The position numbers and the translations under genes are program-made. Shown piece after piece: positions 21,601 to 32,370 of a stretch of DNA of 64,000 nucleotides. Under the pieces are notes generated by a model. It did no database searches. It had not been told where the DNA came from and worked only from the letters and a program-made list of their open reading frames with translations. The DNA is taken from NCBI GenBank assembly GCA_963576725.1, contig OY755241.1:26724853-26788852 (forward strand), in the 5' to 3' direction. The stretch is from Azorinus chamasolen (taxonomy: Eukaryota; Mollusca; Bivalvia; Cardiida; Solecurtidae). Numbering within the stretch: the stretch's first letter is position 1; every line of letters starts with the position of its first letter.

Positions 21601-22633
21601 AAACTGGAAGGTTCTCAGCTTTCATATTTGGCACGTAGCATCATGTTCAGGTCCTCTACAAAAGTTAATATAAATTGTGCCTCTTGGGTTAAAATGAGCC
21701 CCGCCCCAGGGCAGGCTAGTTTTCTATAGAAACAAATAGTGAAAACTTTGAAAATCTTCTTCTCTGAAACTGGAAGGCTCTCAGCTTTCATATTTGACAC
21801 ATAGCATCATGTTCAGGTCCTCTATAAAAGTTATATAAATTATGGCCCCAGGGTCAAAATTGGCCCCGCCCCAGGGGTGGGCAGTTTTCAATAGAAACAA
21901 ATAGTGAAATCTTTGAAAATCTTCTTCTCTGAAACTGGATGGCTCTCAGCTTTCATATTTGGCACAGAGCATCATGTTCAGGTCCTCTGCAAAAGTCATA
22001 AATTATGGCCCTGGGGTCAAAATTGGCCCCACCCCAGGGGTGGGCAGTTTTCAATAGAAATAAATGCATGTAGGGAAAACTTTGAAAACCTTCTCCTCTG
22101 AAACTTGAAGGTTTTCAGCTTTCATATTTGCCACATAGCATCATGTCCAGGTCCTCTACAAAATATGTATAAAATATGGCCCCAGGGTCAAAATTGGCCC
22201 CGCTCCAGGGTGGGGCAGTTTTCAATAGAAACAAATAGTGAAATCTTTGAGTATCTTCTCTGAAACTGGAAGGTTCTCAGCTTTCATATTTTGCACATAG
22301 CATCATGTTCAGGTCTTCTACAAAAGTTTTATAAATTATGACCCTTGGGTGAAAATTGGCCTGCCCCAGGGGTAGCCATTTTCAATAGAAACATATAGTG
22401 AAAACTTTGAAAATCTTCTAGTCTTAAACTGGAAGGTTCTCAGCTTTCATATTTGGCACGTAGCATCATGTTCAGGTCCTCTACAAAAGTTAATATAAAT
22501 TGTGCCTCTTGGGTTAAAATGAGCCCCGCCCCAGGGCAGGCTAGTTTTCTATAGAAACAAATAGTGAAAACTTTGAAAATCTTCTCCTCTGACTGTCTGG
22601 TGAGCGCTTCAGGGCCATTCTGGCCCTCTTGTT
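18684..22633. mobile_element. pearl/Helentron-like element with ~23 tandem core monomers
   Basis: The left end is a hairpin (AGCTCACCAGAGCAC..GTGCTC..GGTGAGCT). The right end is TCTGGTGAGCGCTTC followed by the hairpin AGGGCC..GGCCCT and CTTGTT. Between them lie about 23 monomers of 155-171 bp containing CTCAGCTTTCATATTTGG, CAGGTCCTCTACAAAAG and AATTGGCCCCGCCCCAGG. GCTCACCAGA near the start is inverted near the end. This layout fits the pearl family and its relatives described in bivalves (non-autonomous, Helitron/Helentron-related). A shorter relative is at 26766-27760. No protein is encoded. Confidence 0.8.
20092..22566. repeat. 825-bp higher-order repeat, three copies
   Basis: Within the pearl-like array a block of five monomers is repeated three times with a period of 825 bp (boundaries near 20092, 20917 and 21742). 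Copies are almost identical, differing by single bases (for example one C missing at about 21204), while monomers inside a block differ clearly. This shows a recent segmental amplification. Confidence 0.9.
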
Positions 22634-23035
22634 ATAGTCTACACATACTTCATACAAGATGGTAAATAAATTTTATAACCAGCTTAAACCTTTGTGATTT
22701 TCCTTTTCACATGGGGTGATGTGGTGTTGCTGTTGCATTGTGAAAGAAGACATTCAGCACCATTAAACAGTGGAAATTTATATAGTGTATGAATCATTGG
22801 AATTGACACATAGATCATGATGTTATCTCCACACGAAAGTAAAACACTATACAAGTCACTTCAGAAACTTTACTTACTTTCAGTTCACCTGATAGTTCTG
22901 ATACAACAAAAATTCGAGAGATCCCCTGAATTAAGAGGATATTCAAAACAAATTGATGCATGTAAAAACTCTTCGTAAACAATATACAATAGAGCTCTAT
23001 GTATAGTTTTATTGGGGCCAACACCCAAGTAATGC
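22634..23035. other. spacer, nothing recognised
   Basis: About 400 bp between the pearl-like element and the long-TIR transposon. No recognisable gene. Confidence 0.35.
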
Positions 23036-23043
23036 GTTGTTCC

Positions 23044-24011
23044 CACAGGGGGACATTTCGTGGGTCTACATGGTCTAAAAGGTCAAAAAATTGATTGGGT
23101 CGATTTAGTGTTATATTATATACAAGGGGTCTAACTACCCATTCGCAGATTTCACGACCGATTCGAAATAACGCCCGGTTTTGGGCTATCAAGATAAAAG
23201 ACCCACTAATGTTTGGTACGAACGTGAAGCAGGGACCTGGTACTTTTCAAATAGTATAACTTTTGATACATTCCGACTAAGCCGTAGCCAGTGCCGACGT
23301 GAAATTTCTTACAAAATACGCTGATTTAGCTTACTCGAACGAGATCGCGCAACAACGATTTGCCGCTAGCCCCCGTAAAACGGCCATAATCGCGATGCCT
23401 TGGGACAAAACGATTGTGCAATCAATATATATGATAAAAAGCTATCGTTAACCTCTCAAACTATCTGCAGACACTGATGCAGATCCGAAATGCAGGCGAA
23501 TTTTCGTGCAATTACTCCCGCCAATTAGCAGATTTAAATCTCTGTCAGGCTACTACGAGTCACGTGACCCGCTTCCTTTACAATAACAACATCCGCGTGT
23601 CTGTTACCTTGCTTACCCAATAAGCGTTAGTGAGAACGCAGGGCATCATCCCTAGGTCAATCAAGTGCATTGTTACTGGCCAAGTAGAAACTAGGTCAAG
23701 TTGTTGCGAGTTCTCGTTAGAGTAAGAAAAATCAGCTTATTTTGTTGGAATTTCACGTCGGCATTGGCTACGGCTTAGTCGGAATGTATAAAAAGTTATA
23801 TTATTTGAAAAGTACAAGATCCCAGCTTCACGTTCGTACCAAGCATTAGTGGGTCTTTTATCTTGATAGCCCAAAACCGGGCATTATTTCGAATCGGTCG
23901 TGAAATCTGCGAATGGGTATTTAGACCCCTTGTATATAATATAACATTAAATCGACCCAATCAATTTTTTGACCTTTTAGACCATGTAGACCCACGAAAT
24001 GGCCCCCTGTG
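23044..24011. mobile_element. 968-bp long-TIR transposon with 8-bp target duplication (hAT-like)
   Basis: Ends CACAGGGGG..CCCCCTGTG form inverted arms of roughly 315 bp (23044-23360 and 23698-24011). They are flanked by identical GTTGTTCC at 23036-23043 and 24012-24019. The 8-bp duplication and CA-G-rich termini suggest a hAT-related non-autonomous element. Both arms encode the same short peptide by symmetry, so it is not a gene. The central 335 bp have no transposase. Confidence 0.85.
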
Positions 24012-24019
24012 GTTGTTCC

Positions 24020-24656
24020 GCTTCTTGTTATGTTATGCTTTTCATTCTAGATTCTAAGATCAGTGTGTGTGTGTTTAAGAGGAGTGGGTGGGGGGTAGCT
24101 TGCTACATTGAAGCAGTAATAATTTAAAAGTAAAGTATTATAAAAACATGGGAATAAAGAAATCAAGATACTGTGACTACTAATATGAGCTTACAACTTC
24201 AGATAAGGACCCTTTTTCCAGTGTTAACAATCATAAAAGATGTGGCAATTCAAAGAGCAGACGACTTCTGAAATATTGCATGCATCATTGGCTATCAATA
24301 CCCAAAGCATACAGTTAATTCAATATATTAAAGTGAAACGCACAGGGTTAAGCACAAAAAATATCATTTTGCCCTGTCTTACCCAAAAAACCAAGATCAA
24401 TTACTTGAAATTTTGGCAAACTGAAGCACAATCGCTTCCTTTGTTTTCAAATTTTTACTGGAAATGGCGGGTCGGATTTTCATGGAAGGATCGCAGTAAA
24501 TATATTCAACTAGATTTTATTACAATAAAATAAATGCATGAATACAAAATAGATATGATTTGATTGAATTTCATTTATGACATAATAATAAACCATATTA
24601 ATAAAATAACATGCTTAAATTTTAATCTTGGCATTAAACTAAGCAGTTAATATTCA
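24020..24656. other. AT-rich spacer
   Basis: Contains GT-rich and GTGGGTGG runs near 24065-24095. No gene or repeat family recognised. Confidence 0.35.
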
Positions 24657-24750
24657 GGGGAAATAACTGCAAGGGAAGTAACTATGTAATATCAGGATCT
24701 ACTGGGGAAATAACTGCAAGGGAAGTAACTATGTAATATCAGGATCTACT
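24657..24750. repeat. 47-bp tandem duplication
   Basis: GGGGAAATAACTGCAAGGGA and the following bases occur twice in a row, starting at 24657 and 24704, without differences. Confidence 0.9.
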
Positions 24751-24856
24751 GAGTCACTCAAATACTGCAAATGGTGAGGGCTTGCATCTAAATCATTCTA
24801 CATGTACTTGTTTAATATGTCAAAAGTAAAAGAAAAAATGAATGTTAGTAAACCAA

Positions 24857-25172
24857 TATAGGCCCGACATCGGCCCGATATCAGTTTTTTTCACTGAATA
24901 TTGGACCTTTTCTCAAATATCGGCACAACGTCGGCCCGATGTAGTGCATATCAACACTAAAAAAAGCGAAATTGGTTTTTTTACATTGCGATATAAGATA
25001 TACCATAACAAGGTAATGGTTAACTGTTGGAATACATTACTTTAAAAACTCAACTTTTAATTGAATCTTAAATCCATCAATATCGGCCCGATGTTGGTCC
25101 GACATCGGCAAATAATGCCGATATTCCGCTTTTATACCGACATCGGCCCGATATGGGCATGTTTGCTGGGAT
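24857..25172. repeat. MITE-like element with CGGCCCGATATC repeats
   Basis: Clusters of GGCCCGACATCGGCCCGATA at 24862-24890 and inverted versions at 25080-25165, ending GGGCATGTTTGCTGGGA. Multiple short direct and inverted units give a largely palindromic structure. The same motif is known from invertebrate repeat families; no coding capacity. Confidence 0.65.
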
Positions 25173-25423
25173 ATCCTTATATTATAAAGGTCATAGTAAA
25201 CCAGGTATAACTCATTATCATTCAGGGTGTAATTTCACATGGTGAAACTGGGACGAAGTTGTTAATTGATAAAATAACTCCTATTCATCACAGCGTCAAC
25301 TATTGTTAGCATATCTTGTAACAGCATTTAGTTTTGCAAAGTCACTGTTTCAGAACATGGGTTGAATCTGATGGTTTATTTTAATAAAAGAAGCACTGAT
25401 GCAATTGATCTTATACAGAAAAG

Positions 25424-25965
25424 CAGGTGTTAAGTGCTAGTGTGGCGGCCGTAAAACGTCTCCCCGTACTTCATTCTCAGTATTGTTATACCTTCTGATC
25501 CTTCGAGATTATGAATTTCAGTACTTCTTGTTCTGACAATTGAATGCCACTTAAGCCGGTGCTAGGGGACGTGAGCAGTGTTGCACTTTCAATTACTGCT
25601 CATGAACAGACTCAATAAATCGAGTCTGCAATTTTCTCTTTTTGTGTTGCAATTTTGCTTTCGGGGGATCACCACCCTTCAGAATTTATAATCTTCACAA
25701 CAGCAGGTGTTAAGTGCTTGTGTGGCGGCCGTAAAACGTCTCCCCGTACTTCATTCTTAGTGTTATACCTTCTGATCCTTCGAGATCATGAATTTCAGTA
25801 CTTCTTGTTCTGAAAATTGAATGCCGGTGCTAGGGGGCGTGAGCAGTGTTGCACTTTCAATTACTGCTCATGAACAGACTCAATAAAACCGAGTCTGCAA
25901 TTTTCTCTTTTTGTGTTGCAATTTTTGCTTTCGGGGGATCACCACCCTTCAGAATTTATTATAAA
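25424..25965. repeat. two direct copies of a ~265-bp sequence
   Basis: AGCAGGTGTTAAGTGCTAG at 25424 recurs at 25704. Both copies run through GTGTGGCGGCCGTAAAACGT and end near TTCAGAATTTAT (25691, 25961). The GGCCGTAAAAC motif also occurs in the LINE 3' end. The array ends 45 bp before the coiled-coil gene at 26009 and may contain its promoter. Confidence 0.8.
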
Positions 25966-26008
25966 GAAGCAAATTAAACACACTGGTTACTGAATCCAAG
26001 CAATAGCC

Positions 26009-26655
26009 ATGGCGGAGCGTTTCGTGAATACCTTTCTAGATTTTACAACTGACGTATGGAGTAGGCAGCAGGCCACAAGTGCCAATCTGTTAAAAGTGGT
26101 AACCGACACCGGCACCATTACTCAGAATGAGCTAGTTGTAAAAAACAATGAACTGAGAGATGTGAAGAACCTGTTTCACGCCTCAACAGAGGAAAGTGCA
26201 CGGCAGCTTCGTGGAAATAACAGACTACAGTCTCAGCTGGCAGACATGGAGAAAGAAAATGGAGAATTAAGAAAGAGAGTAGTATCATTATCTGCTGAAG
26301 TACATGAACACAGTACTTTAGCAGATGGATTAAGGAAAGGCTTCGGCAACACTATGCAGGAATTGGAGGAACGAAGACAATCCAATGCAATTTTACATCA
26401 ACGGAAAATAGGGCAGAAAATGAAATTGCCAATATAAGGAAACAAATCATTAATCTCCACAATGAATTGAGCGAAAACGATGCACCTCAGCAGACCAGAC
26501 TCAAAAGAAAAGATGTTGGCAACACACAGGTCACAACGAAGCGGGCTAGAATAGCCAGTGAGAATGAAGCATCAACAAGGAAGAGTACTAGTGGTGACAG
26601 CTTCTTATTCATTGATGAGGTAATTTTCGTCACTTTTCTATGTATTCCTTGTTAA
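26009..26655 (+). pseudogene. coiled-coil protein, paralogue of 43060-43719, frameshifted
   Basis: The N-terminus MAERFVNTFLDFTTDVWSRQ aligns with MTEPFMKKLLDFAVDVWKQQ at 43060, including the following TS..L......TITQNE. After about 55 residues a heptad-type coiled coil runs to a frameshift near 26405; in the second frame the coil continues (ENEIANIRKQIINLH), then a basic stretch (RLKRKD, TKRARIA) and a Ser/Thr-rich end. Total length over both frames is about 215 residues, close to the 219 of the paralogue. A possible donor (GAG/GTAATT) follows at about 26619. I do not recognise the family. The shift may be real or an assembly error. Confidence 0.6.
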
Positions 26656-26765
26656 ACTATCATTCAATGAAATCAGCTGGTTGAATATCAAAACCATTTA
26701 TTGTTGGTCAACCAAGAAAATATAACTTCAAAGCTGTCAAAGCTGATATGATTGATATGTATTTT

Positions 26766-27760
26766 TAGCTCACCAGAGCACAAAGTGCTCAGGGTGAGCT
26801 TATGTGATCTCCTGATGTCCTTTGTCGTCCGTCGCCAACATTTTGAACCTTTAAAAATCTTCTCCTCTGAATATTCAGGGTTCTCAGCTTTCATCTTTAT
26901 ATAGCATCATATTCAGGTCCTCTACAAACGTTATATAAATTATGGCCCTGGGTCAAAATTGGCCCCGCCCAAGGGGTGCCTTCTTTTCAATAGAAGCATA
27001 TAGTAAAACTTTGAAAATCTTCTCTGAAACTGGAAAGTTCTCAGCTTTCATATTTGGCACATAGCATCATGTTCAGGTCCTCTACAAAAGTTATATAAAG
27101 TATGCCCCTGGGTTCAAAATTGGCCCGCCCCAGCGGTGGCCCATTTTTAATAGCGACATATAGTGAACATTTTTAAAATCTTCTCCTGAAACTGGAAAAT
27201 TCTCAGCTTTCATATGACCATCAGTGTCGATGGGCCGTAAAACACCATTCATTCAGCTTTCATATTTGGCACATAGCATTAGGTTCGGGTCCTTTACAAA
27301 AGGTATATAAATTATGCCCCTGTGGTCAAAATTGGCCCTGTCCCAGGGTTGGCCAGTTTTCAAAGGTGACATATAGTGAAAACTTTGAAAGTCCTCAGCG
27401 TTCATATTTGGCACATACCATCATGTTCAGGTCCTCTACAAAAGTGATATAAATTATGCCCCTGGGGGTCTAAATTGGCTCCGCTCCTGGGGTAGCCAGT
27501 TTTCAATAGTAACATATAGTGAACACTTTGAAAATCTTCTCCTGAAACTGGTAGGTTCACAGATTTCATATTTGGCACATAGCATTATGTTCATGTCCTC
27601 TACAAATTTATATAACTTGTGCCCATTGGGTCAAAATTTGCCCTGTCCTGCCCTGCCCCAGGGCGGGCTAGTTTTCAATAGAAACATATAGAGCAAACTT
27701 TGAAAATCTTCTCCTGATTGTCTGGTGAGCGCTTCAGGGCCATTCTGGCCCTCTTGTTTA
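26766..27760. mobile_element. second pearl/Helentron-like element, five monomers
   Basis: Same left hairpin (AGCTCACCAGAGCACAAAGTGCTC) and same right end (GTCTGGTGAGCGCTTCAGGG, hairpin, CTCTTGTT) as 18684-22633, with about five diverged core monomers. One monomer carries a tiny LINE insertion at 27214. Confidence 0.8.
27214..27253 (+). mobile_element. 40-bp LINE insertion with 10-bp target duplication
   Basis: ATGACCATCAGTGTCGATGG and the following GCCGTAAAACACC plus ATTC are the LINE 3' end. CAGCTTTCAT, part of the host monomer, is duplicated at 27204-27213 and 27254-27263. The uninterrupted monomers nearby show CAGCTTTCAT once, proving the insertion. Confidence 0.9.
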
Positions 27761-28329
27761 TTTCTTTTGTAATATCCATCAGTGAAAAAGCAAACATCAG
27801 GCATAACCGTCATTTATTTAAACGAGAGAAATTACCAAAAAACATCAATTAAGATTTTCTCAGGAAAAGAAAGGCCCCTAATGTTTGTATAATAAATTGC
27901 ATCGAACTTAACCCTTTCCCTATTCTGACAATAGTTTTCATACATCAACCTTTTTCGTCAATACTAATCAAAGCTTACTCTAAAATAAAAAAAGATTTTT
28001 CATAGGAACACATGTGTCTCCTGCTCACAACTGGCACAAAAACTGTTAATATGCTGGAGTGCTAATATCAGAACTAAGGGGAATAACTCAAAACATATTG
28101 CATGTAGAGTGATGGGCCTTTGTTACATCAATGGTCCTCAATGAGATGAAGACACATGTAAAATTTTAAAGCTCTATGATGATTAGTTTAGAAATTATAG
28201 CCAAAACGAAAGTGTGACGAGCAGACAGACGACGGAAAAGTGATCCCTAAGTGACACATTTCCTCTCGATAGGTGACACACACAAAAAACAATAAAATCC
28301 AGCAAATCAAAATCAGAACAAATCAAAAC
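27761..28329. other. spacer, nothing recognised
   Basis: AT-rich sequence without recognisable gene or repeat. Confidence 0.35.
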
Positions 28330-28338
28330 AATACATCT

Positions 28339-29237
28339 CCTATCAGATTGGCTTAGTGTGGATCTCCTCTGTTTACAAAAGCTCATGTGTTAGGAAAATG
28401 GTTAAACAAATAAACACAACAATTGTATCTCAAAAATACAAAATACAAGCGTTGAACAACAGAAATATGAATAACCCATTAGTTCAGCAAATTCTTCTTA
28501 AACACCATAAATTATCTCTGTCAAACAATATTGTTTTCTGTTGGCTACCTAGTCATGTTGGAATTCGGGGAAATGAAGAGGCAGATAAAACGGCCAAGTC
28601 ATCCCTGAATCTGAATGAGGCAGTTTTCAAAATACCATATACTGATTTTAAACCATTGATTAAACAGCATACGTGTTCCAAATGGCAGGTTTCTTGGGAC
28701 AGCAATATTAACAATAAACTTCATGCTATCAAACCAACCATTGGTGATTCTCTTTTAAATTATAGAGCTGTACGAAGAGATGAGGTGGTCCTAGCTCGCT
28801 GTCGCATAGGACACTCTCATATTACTCATTCCTATTTACTAAAGCGCGAAATTCAACCAGAATGTGTCTTCTGTCAAGAGTCATACACAGTAAAACATTT
28901 TTTGATTGAATGTATTGACCTTTCCATAATAAGACATAAATACTTTTCTGTTGATTCTATGCAACAGTTATTTAATACAGTTCCGTACGAGAATATAATT
29001 TCGTTTTTGAAAGAGACTGGTCTTTATTCTAAGATATGAATCCGTTTAACCAGTTCTATTATTTTATTTCTGTATTCCTTTCTACATTTTCATCTTCGTA
29101 TATTTTAATGATTTACATACTCGTTGATCGAGATTTTTTATTGATTTTCATCGTTTCATCATAATTTTCGTCATTGGCGCTATATGACCTACTTAGTGTC
29201 GCGGTGCCGTAAAACCCAACTCACTCACTCACTCAAA
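28339..29237 (+). mobile_element. 5'-truncated LINE of a related subfamily
   Basis: The coding end (28445-29039) is RNase H plus the C-terminal region, followed by a 3' UTR ending GGTGCCGTAAAACCC and CTCA repeats. AATACATCT occurs at 28330-28338 and 29238-29246 and is the likely target duplication. It differs from copies 1-3 in sequence and in its tail repeat (ACTC instead of ATTC). Confidence 0.75.
28445..29039 (+). pseudogene. LINE ORF2 C-terminus (RNase H end)
   Basis: Shows FCWLPSHVGIRGNEEADKTAKSS (last RNase H motif with the catalytic Asp; quoted in part) and the downstream RRDEVVLARCRIGHSHITHS, with a C..C....H....C metal-binding-like group (CVFCQESYTVKHFLIEC), ending FYSK-type LYSKI. 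All of this matches copies 2 and 3. Endonuclease and reverse transcriptase are absent. Confidence 0.85.
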
Positions 29238-29246
29238 AATACATCT

Positions 29247-30009
29247 AAACCCAGAAAATATATCTCGACAAGTCATCAAACTAAATTTATTTTTCATAGG
29301 ACATTGTTACCTATTGTGTAAGTGCTGATTTACATCACTAAGTCATTGGTGTACAGGTGTTGCCTGACTAGTGCTCATAAAGATAATACAAAATCTTTTC
29401 AATGTATGCATGTATATTTGAGCAAACAGTGATGTTCCATCAGAAAGTTCTCATCTGAATATATACTGTTTACATTAAGCCGCAATTACTTATAAAATGA
29501 GGTAGAAGTTCAATTATGCATTGTCAATATTCTTAATCACTTATATGAGGTAGTAGGTGAATAATGCATTCAACAGTCTTAACAAATGCCATGTTTAATT
29601 AAAAATTTAAACTATTCGATCTGAATAAACTAAGAAACTTAAGTATTACACAATACATACTTTTTTTCTTTCAAAAGTTATGTAAAATATTGGTTGTAAT
29701 ATGTAGTAATCTTTATTCCATAGATAGTTGTTGAAATGGTTATTCATGTATACAATCCTAATAACTGAATTTACAAAGTATAACTTTATATACTATGAGA
29801 TATGGAAATGAGATATAAAATATGGAAAAATAAAATGCAAACTGTGCACACCCTTATAAACACAGACACCCCCCCCCCCCCCAGGTGCTGTCTGATTTGG
29901 GTCCACGCTTTTTGCAAAATTATGTGTTGAAAAGTCTATGGAGTGAAGGATTAATGTGATATGATAAATAAAAAAAACTCTACTTGCATACAAACCCAGT
30001 GCATAACAT
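29247..30009. other. AT-rich spacer with a poly-C tract
   Basis: Contains a C15-type run near 29868-29882 and, on the minus strand, a short DPNQTAPGG-coding stretch that is common in mollusc repeats. No gene. Confidence 0.4.
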
Positions 30010-31170
30010 GTAGAAAGTACCTCTCACCTGATGCTACCAAGACTTTGGTGAACTCAATGGTTACATCAAAAATAGACTACTGCAACTCATTGCTGCATGG
30101 AATTTCAAAAAACACACTGCAGAAACTTCAAAGAGTTCAAAACACAGCAGCCCGCATCATAACCAGGACTCCTCGATATGATCATATCACGCCTGTTTTG
30201 AGAGAACTTCATTGGCTTCCGGTTCAACATCGCATTGAATTCAAAATTCTGACACTTACGTATAAAGCCATGCACAATGAATCCGCCAAGTACATTGTCG
30301 ACATGCTTGACGTGTATCGGCCCCGCAGAGAATTAAGGTCAGCAAGTAGCTCCTTGTCGTTGGTTGTACCAAAAAGTCGTAAGGTACAATACGGTGAGAG
30401 AAGTTTCATGAATGCAGCTCCAAAACTCTGGAATGCTCTGCCATCAGGCATTAGAGATGCAAGCTCGCTGGCATGTTTCAAAAGATCTCTGAAAACACAT
30501 TTCTTCAACATATACTACTAGGACAGTTTAGGAAAAGTAGCTTATAATCATCAATTCTCATACCGTACGATTCCTTTGCCATTGCAGCCCTTGGGATATG
30601 CTGTAGGAATCAATCTCTCATTGACCGAATATATAATCATGTGGTTCCTACCGGTTAGTGATTTCATATTTATTGTATATATATTGCTTATAATTCACCG
30701 ACTTGGTATAAATAATCATGTGGTTCCTACCAGTTGGTGATTTTATACTTATTGTATATTTATTGCATATCTTTCATTGACTGGGTGGATAGTCATGTGG
30801 TTCCTACCGGTTAGTGGTTATACATTTATTGTATATCTATTCCACATCTTTCGTTGACCGGGTGGATAATCATGTGGTTCCTACCGGTTAGTGATTTTAT
30901 ATTTATTGTATATATTTTGCATACATTTCATTGACTGGATGGACGATCATGCCGTTCCTTCCGGTTTATGATTTCATATCTTTTGTATATCCTTCACTGA
31001 CCGTCCGGCTAGTGATTTTTATATTTATTGCATATCTATTGTAAATCTTTCATTGTCTGGATAGATAATCATGCGGTTCGTTCCGATTATTGATTTCATC
31101 CATGTACAACGCTTTTGAACGCACATATCCCGTGTGAAAAGAGCGCTATATAAATGTGGTATAATAATGA
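30010..31170 (+). mobile_element. L2/CR1-type LINE 3' end with repeated 3' UTR
   Basis: The C-terminal reverse transcriptase region (30010-30521) contains RVQNTAARIITRT, HWLPVQHRIEFKIL and a PKLWNALP segment. A 3' UTR with about six diverged units of roughly 78 bp (CATGTGGTTCCTACCGG and variants, 30637-31090) follows, ending GAGCGCTATATAAATGTGG and ATAATAATG, the tail typical of L2-like elements. Confidence 0.85.
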
Positions 31171-32370
31171 TAGATAGGTATATGCAAAAAGTATATATCA
31201 AAGGGATAAATTTTGGAATCATTAAATAGTATGTTCAAAACAAAACTGTCACAGTAAGTGACAAATGCCCTATAGGATATATGCTTTGGATAAGCTCCTG
31301 ACCTTTTACTATAATTTAGGTCACAGGTCTATATCAAACTGACCTAAATCCACTAAGGGATACTCCATCACCTCATATGCACAAACAGACTGACTGACTG
31401 ATGCACAGTGAGATTACTCATTGCCTCAAAAGCTAGCATAAAGGGAGCATAAAATCACACAAAGCATAAAATCACACAAAGCACAAATTGTAAGATTGTC
31501 TCAACAATAAATTACATATAAAAATAAAAAAATATATAAACATTAACATATTTAACATTAACATAATTTATTTTGCAGATTCCAAAACAAATGGCACACC
31601 AACAACAATGGATTTTGCAGAGGATTAATGGACATACATGGATTTATGCATACAGAAAATGGACTTCTCCATACAGAAAATGGATTATTTGTGATGAAAA
31701 TCAAAAATGTGTACCAACAAGATGAACATAATGAATTGTTTGATGATTAGTGAAATGAATGGCATGTCCAATTTCCAAAACTATATTTATTTCCTATATT
31801 GTATAATGTTTTCAACAACATGTGCTGTTGTTGTTGGTTGTTTTCTTAACAAATTTACAACCCTTACCCACTTTAATATTTGTTGTAATTTCAATGTCTA
31901 AAGAATTTCATGTAACCGGACATGATAAGTGAAATATTTCTGTCATTTTATAAAATTAAAGATACAGATTTAGCAAATTCTATGAGCAAATCCTGATCAG
32001 ATAGCTTTATATCTGTCTGATCTCGGTCTTCTCTGTTAGACAGTGAACTATAACAGGAGGGAAAGTGTTGACATATATTTTTAATCTCAATGTACCTTAC
32101 ATGTATATAATCACTAAAGTAATTTGTCAAAAGCTAGTACAATAACTTGAATATTTCTATAGCCTTATAAATATTTATTATCACAACCACAATAATAGAC
32201 ATTTGGAAACAGTATTTTCTTCCTAAGAAAAAAAGAAAAACCTCTAGAATTAAGCAAAAAGAGAGCAGATCCTAACCTGAAAGGATCTGCCTATTCTAGT
32301 ATCACCTAAAGTTGGAATGGGTTAAGTAATGACTACACATTAAAAACAACGAAACCAGACTTAGATACAA
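31171..32370. other. no gene; AT-rich, repeat remnants
   Basis: Duplicated GCATAAAATCACACAAA at 31448-31480 and a terminal-repeat-like TTGGAATGGGTTAA near 32312. A possible short exon-like frame at 31579-31725 follows an AG, but nothing supports it. Confidence 0.35.

Noticed and set aside
19639..22101. Repeated 60-65 residue frames on both strands
   Set aside because: They recur with the 825-bp period of the tandem array and are repeat-derived.
22815..24057. Two copies of the same protein frame (MIAQNRALFRIG...) on opposite strands
   Set aside because: Both lie in the inverted arms of the 23044-24011 transposon; the duplication follows from the inverted repeat and the frames have no other support.
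31579..31725. Possible further exon of the 26009 coiled-coil gene
   Set aside because: Only an AG and a short open frame support it; the distance is 5 kb with several elements between.
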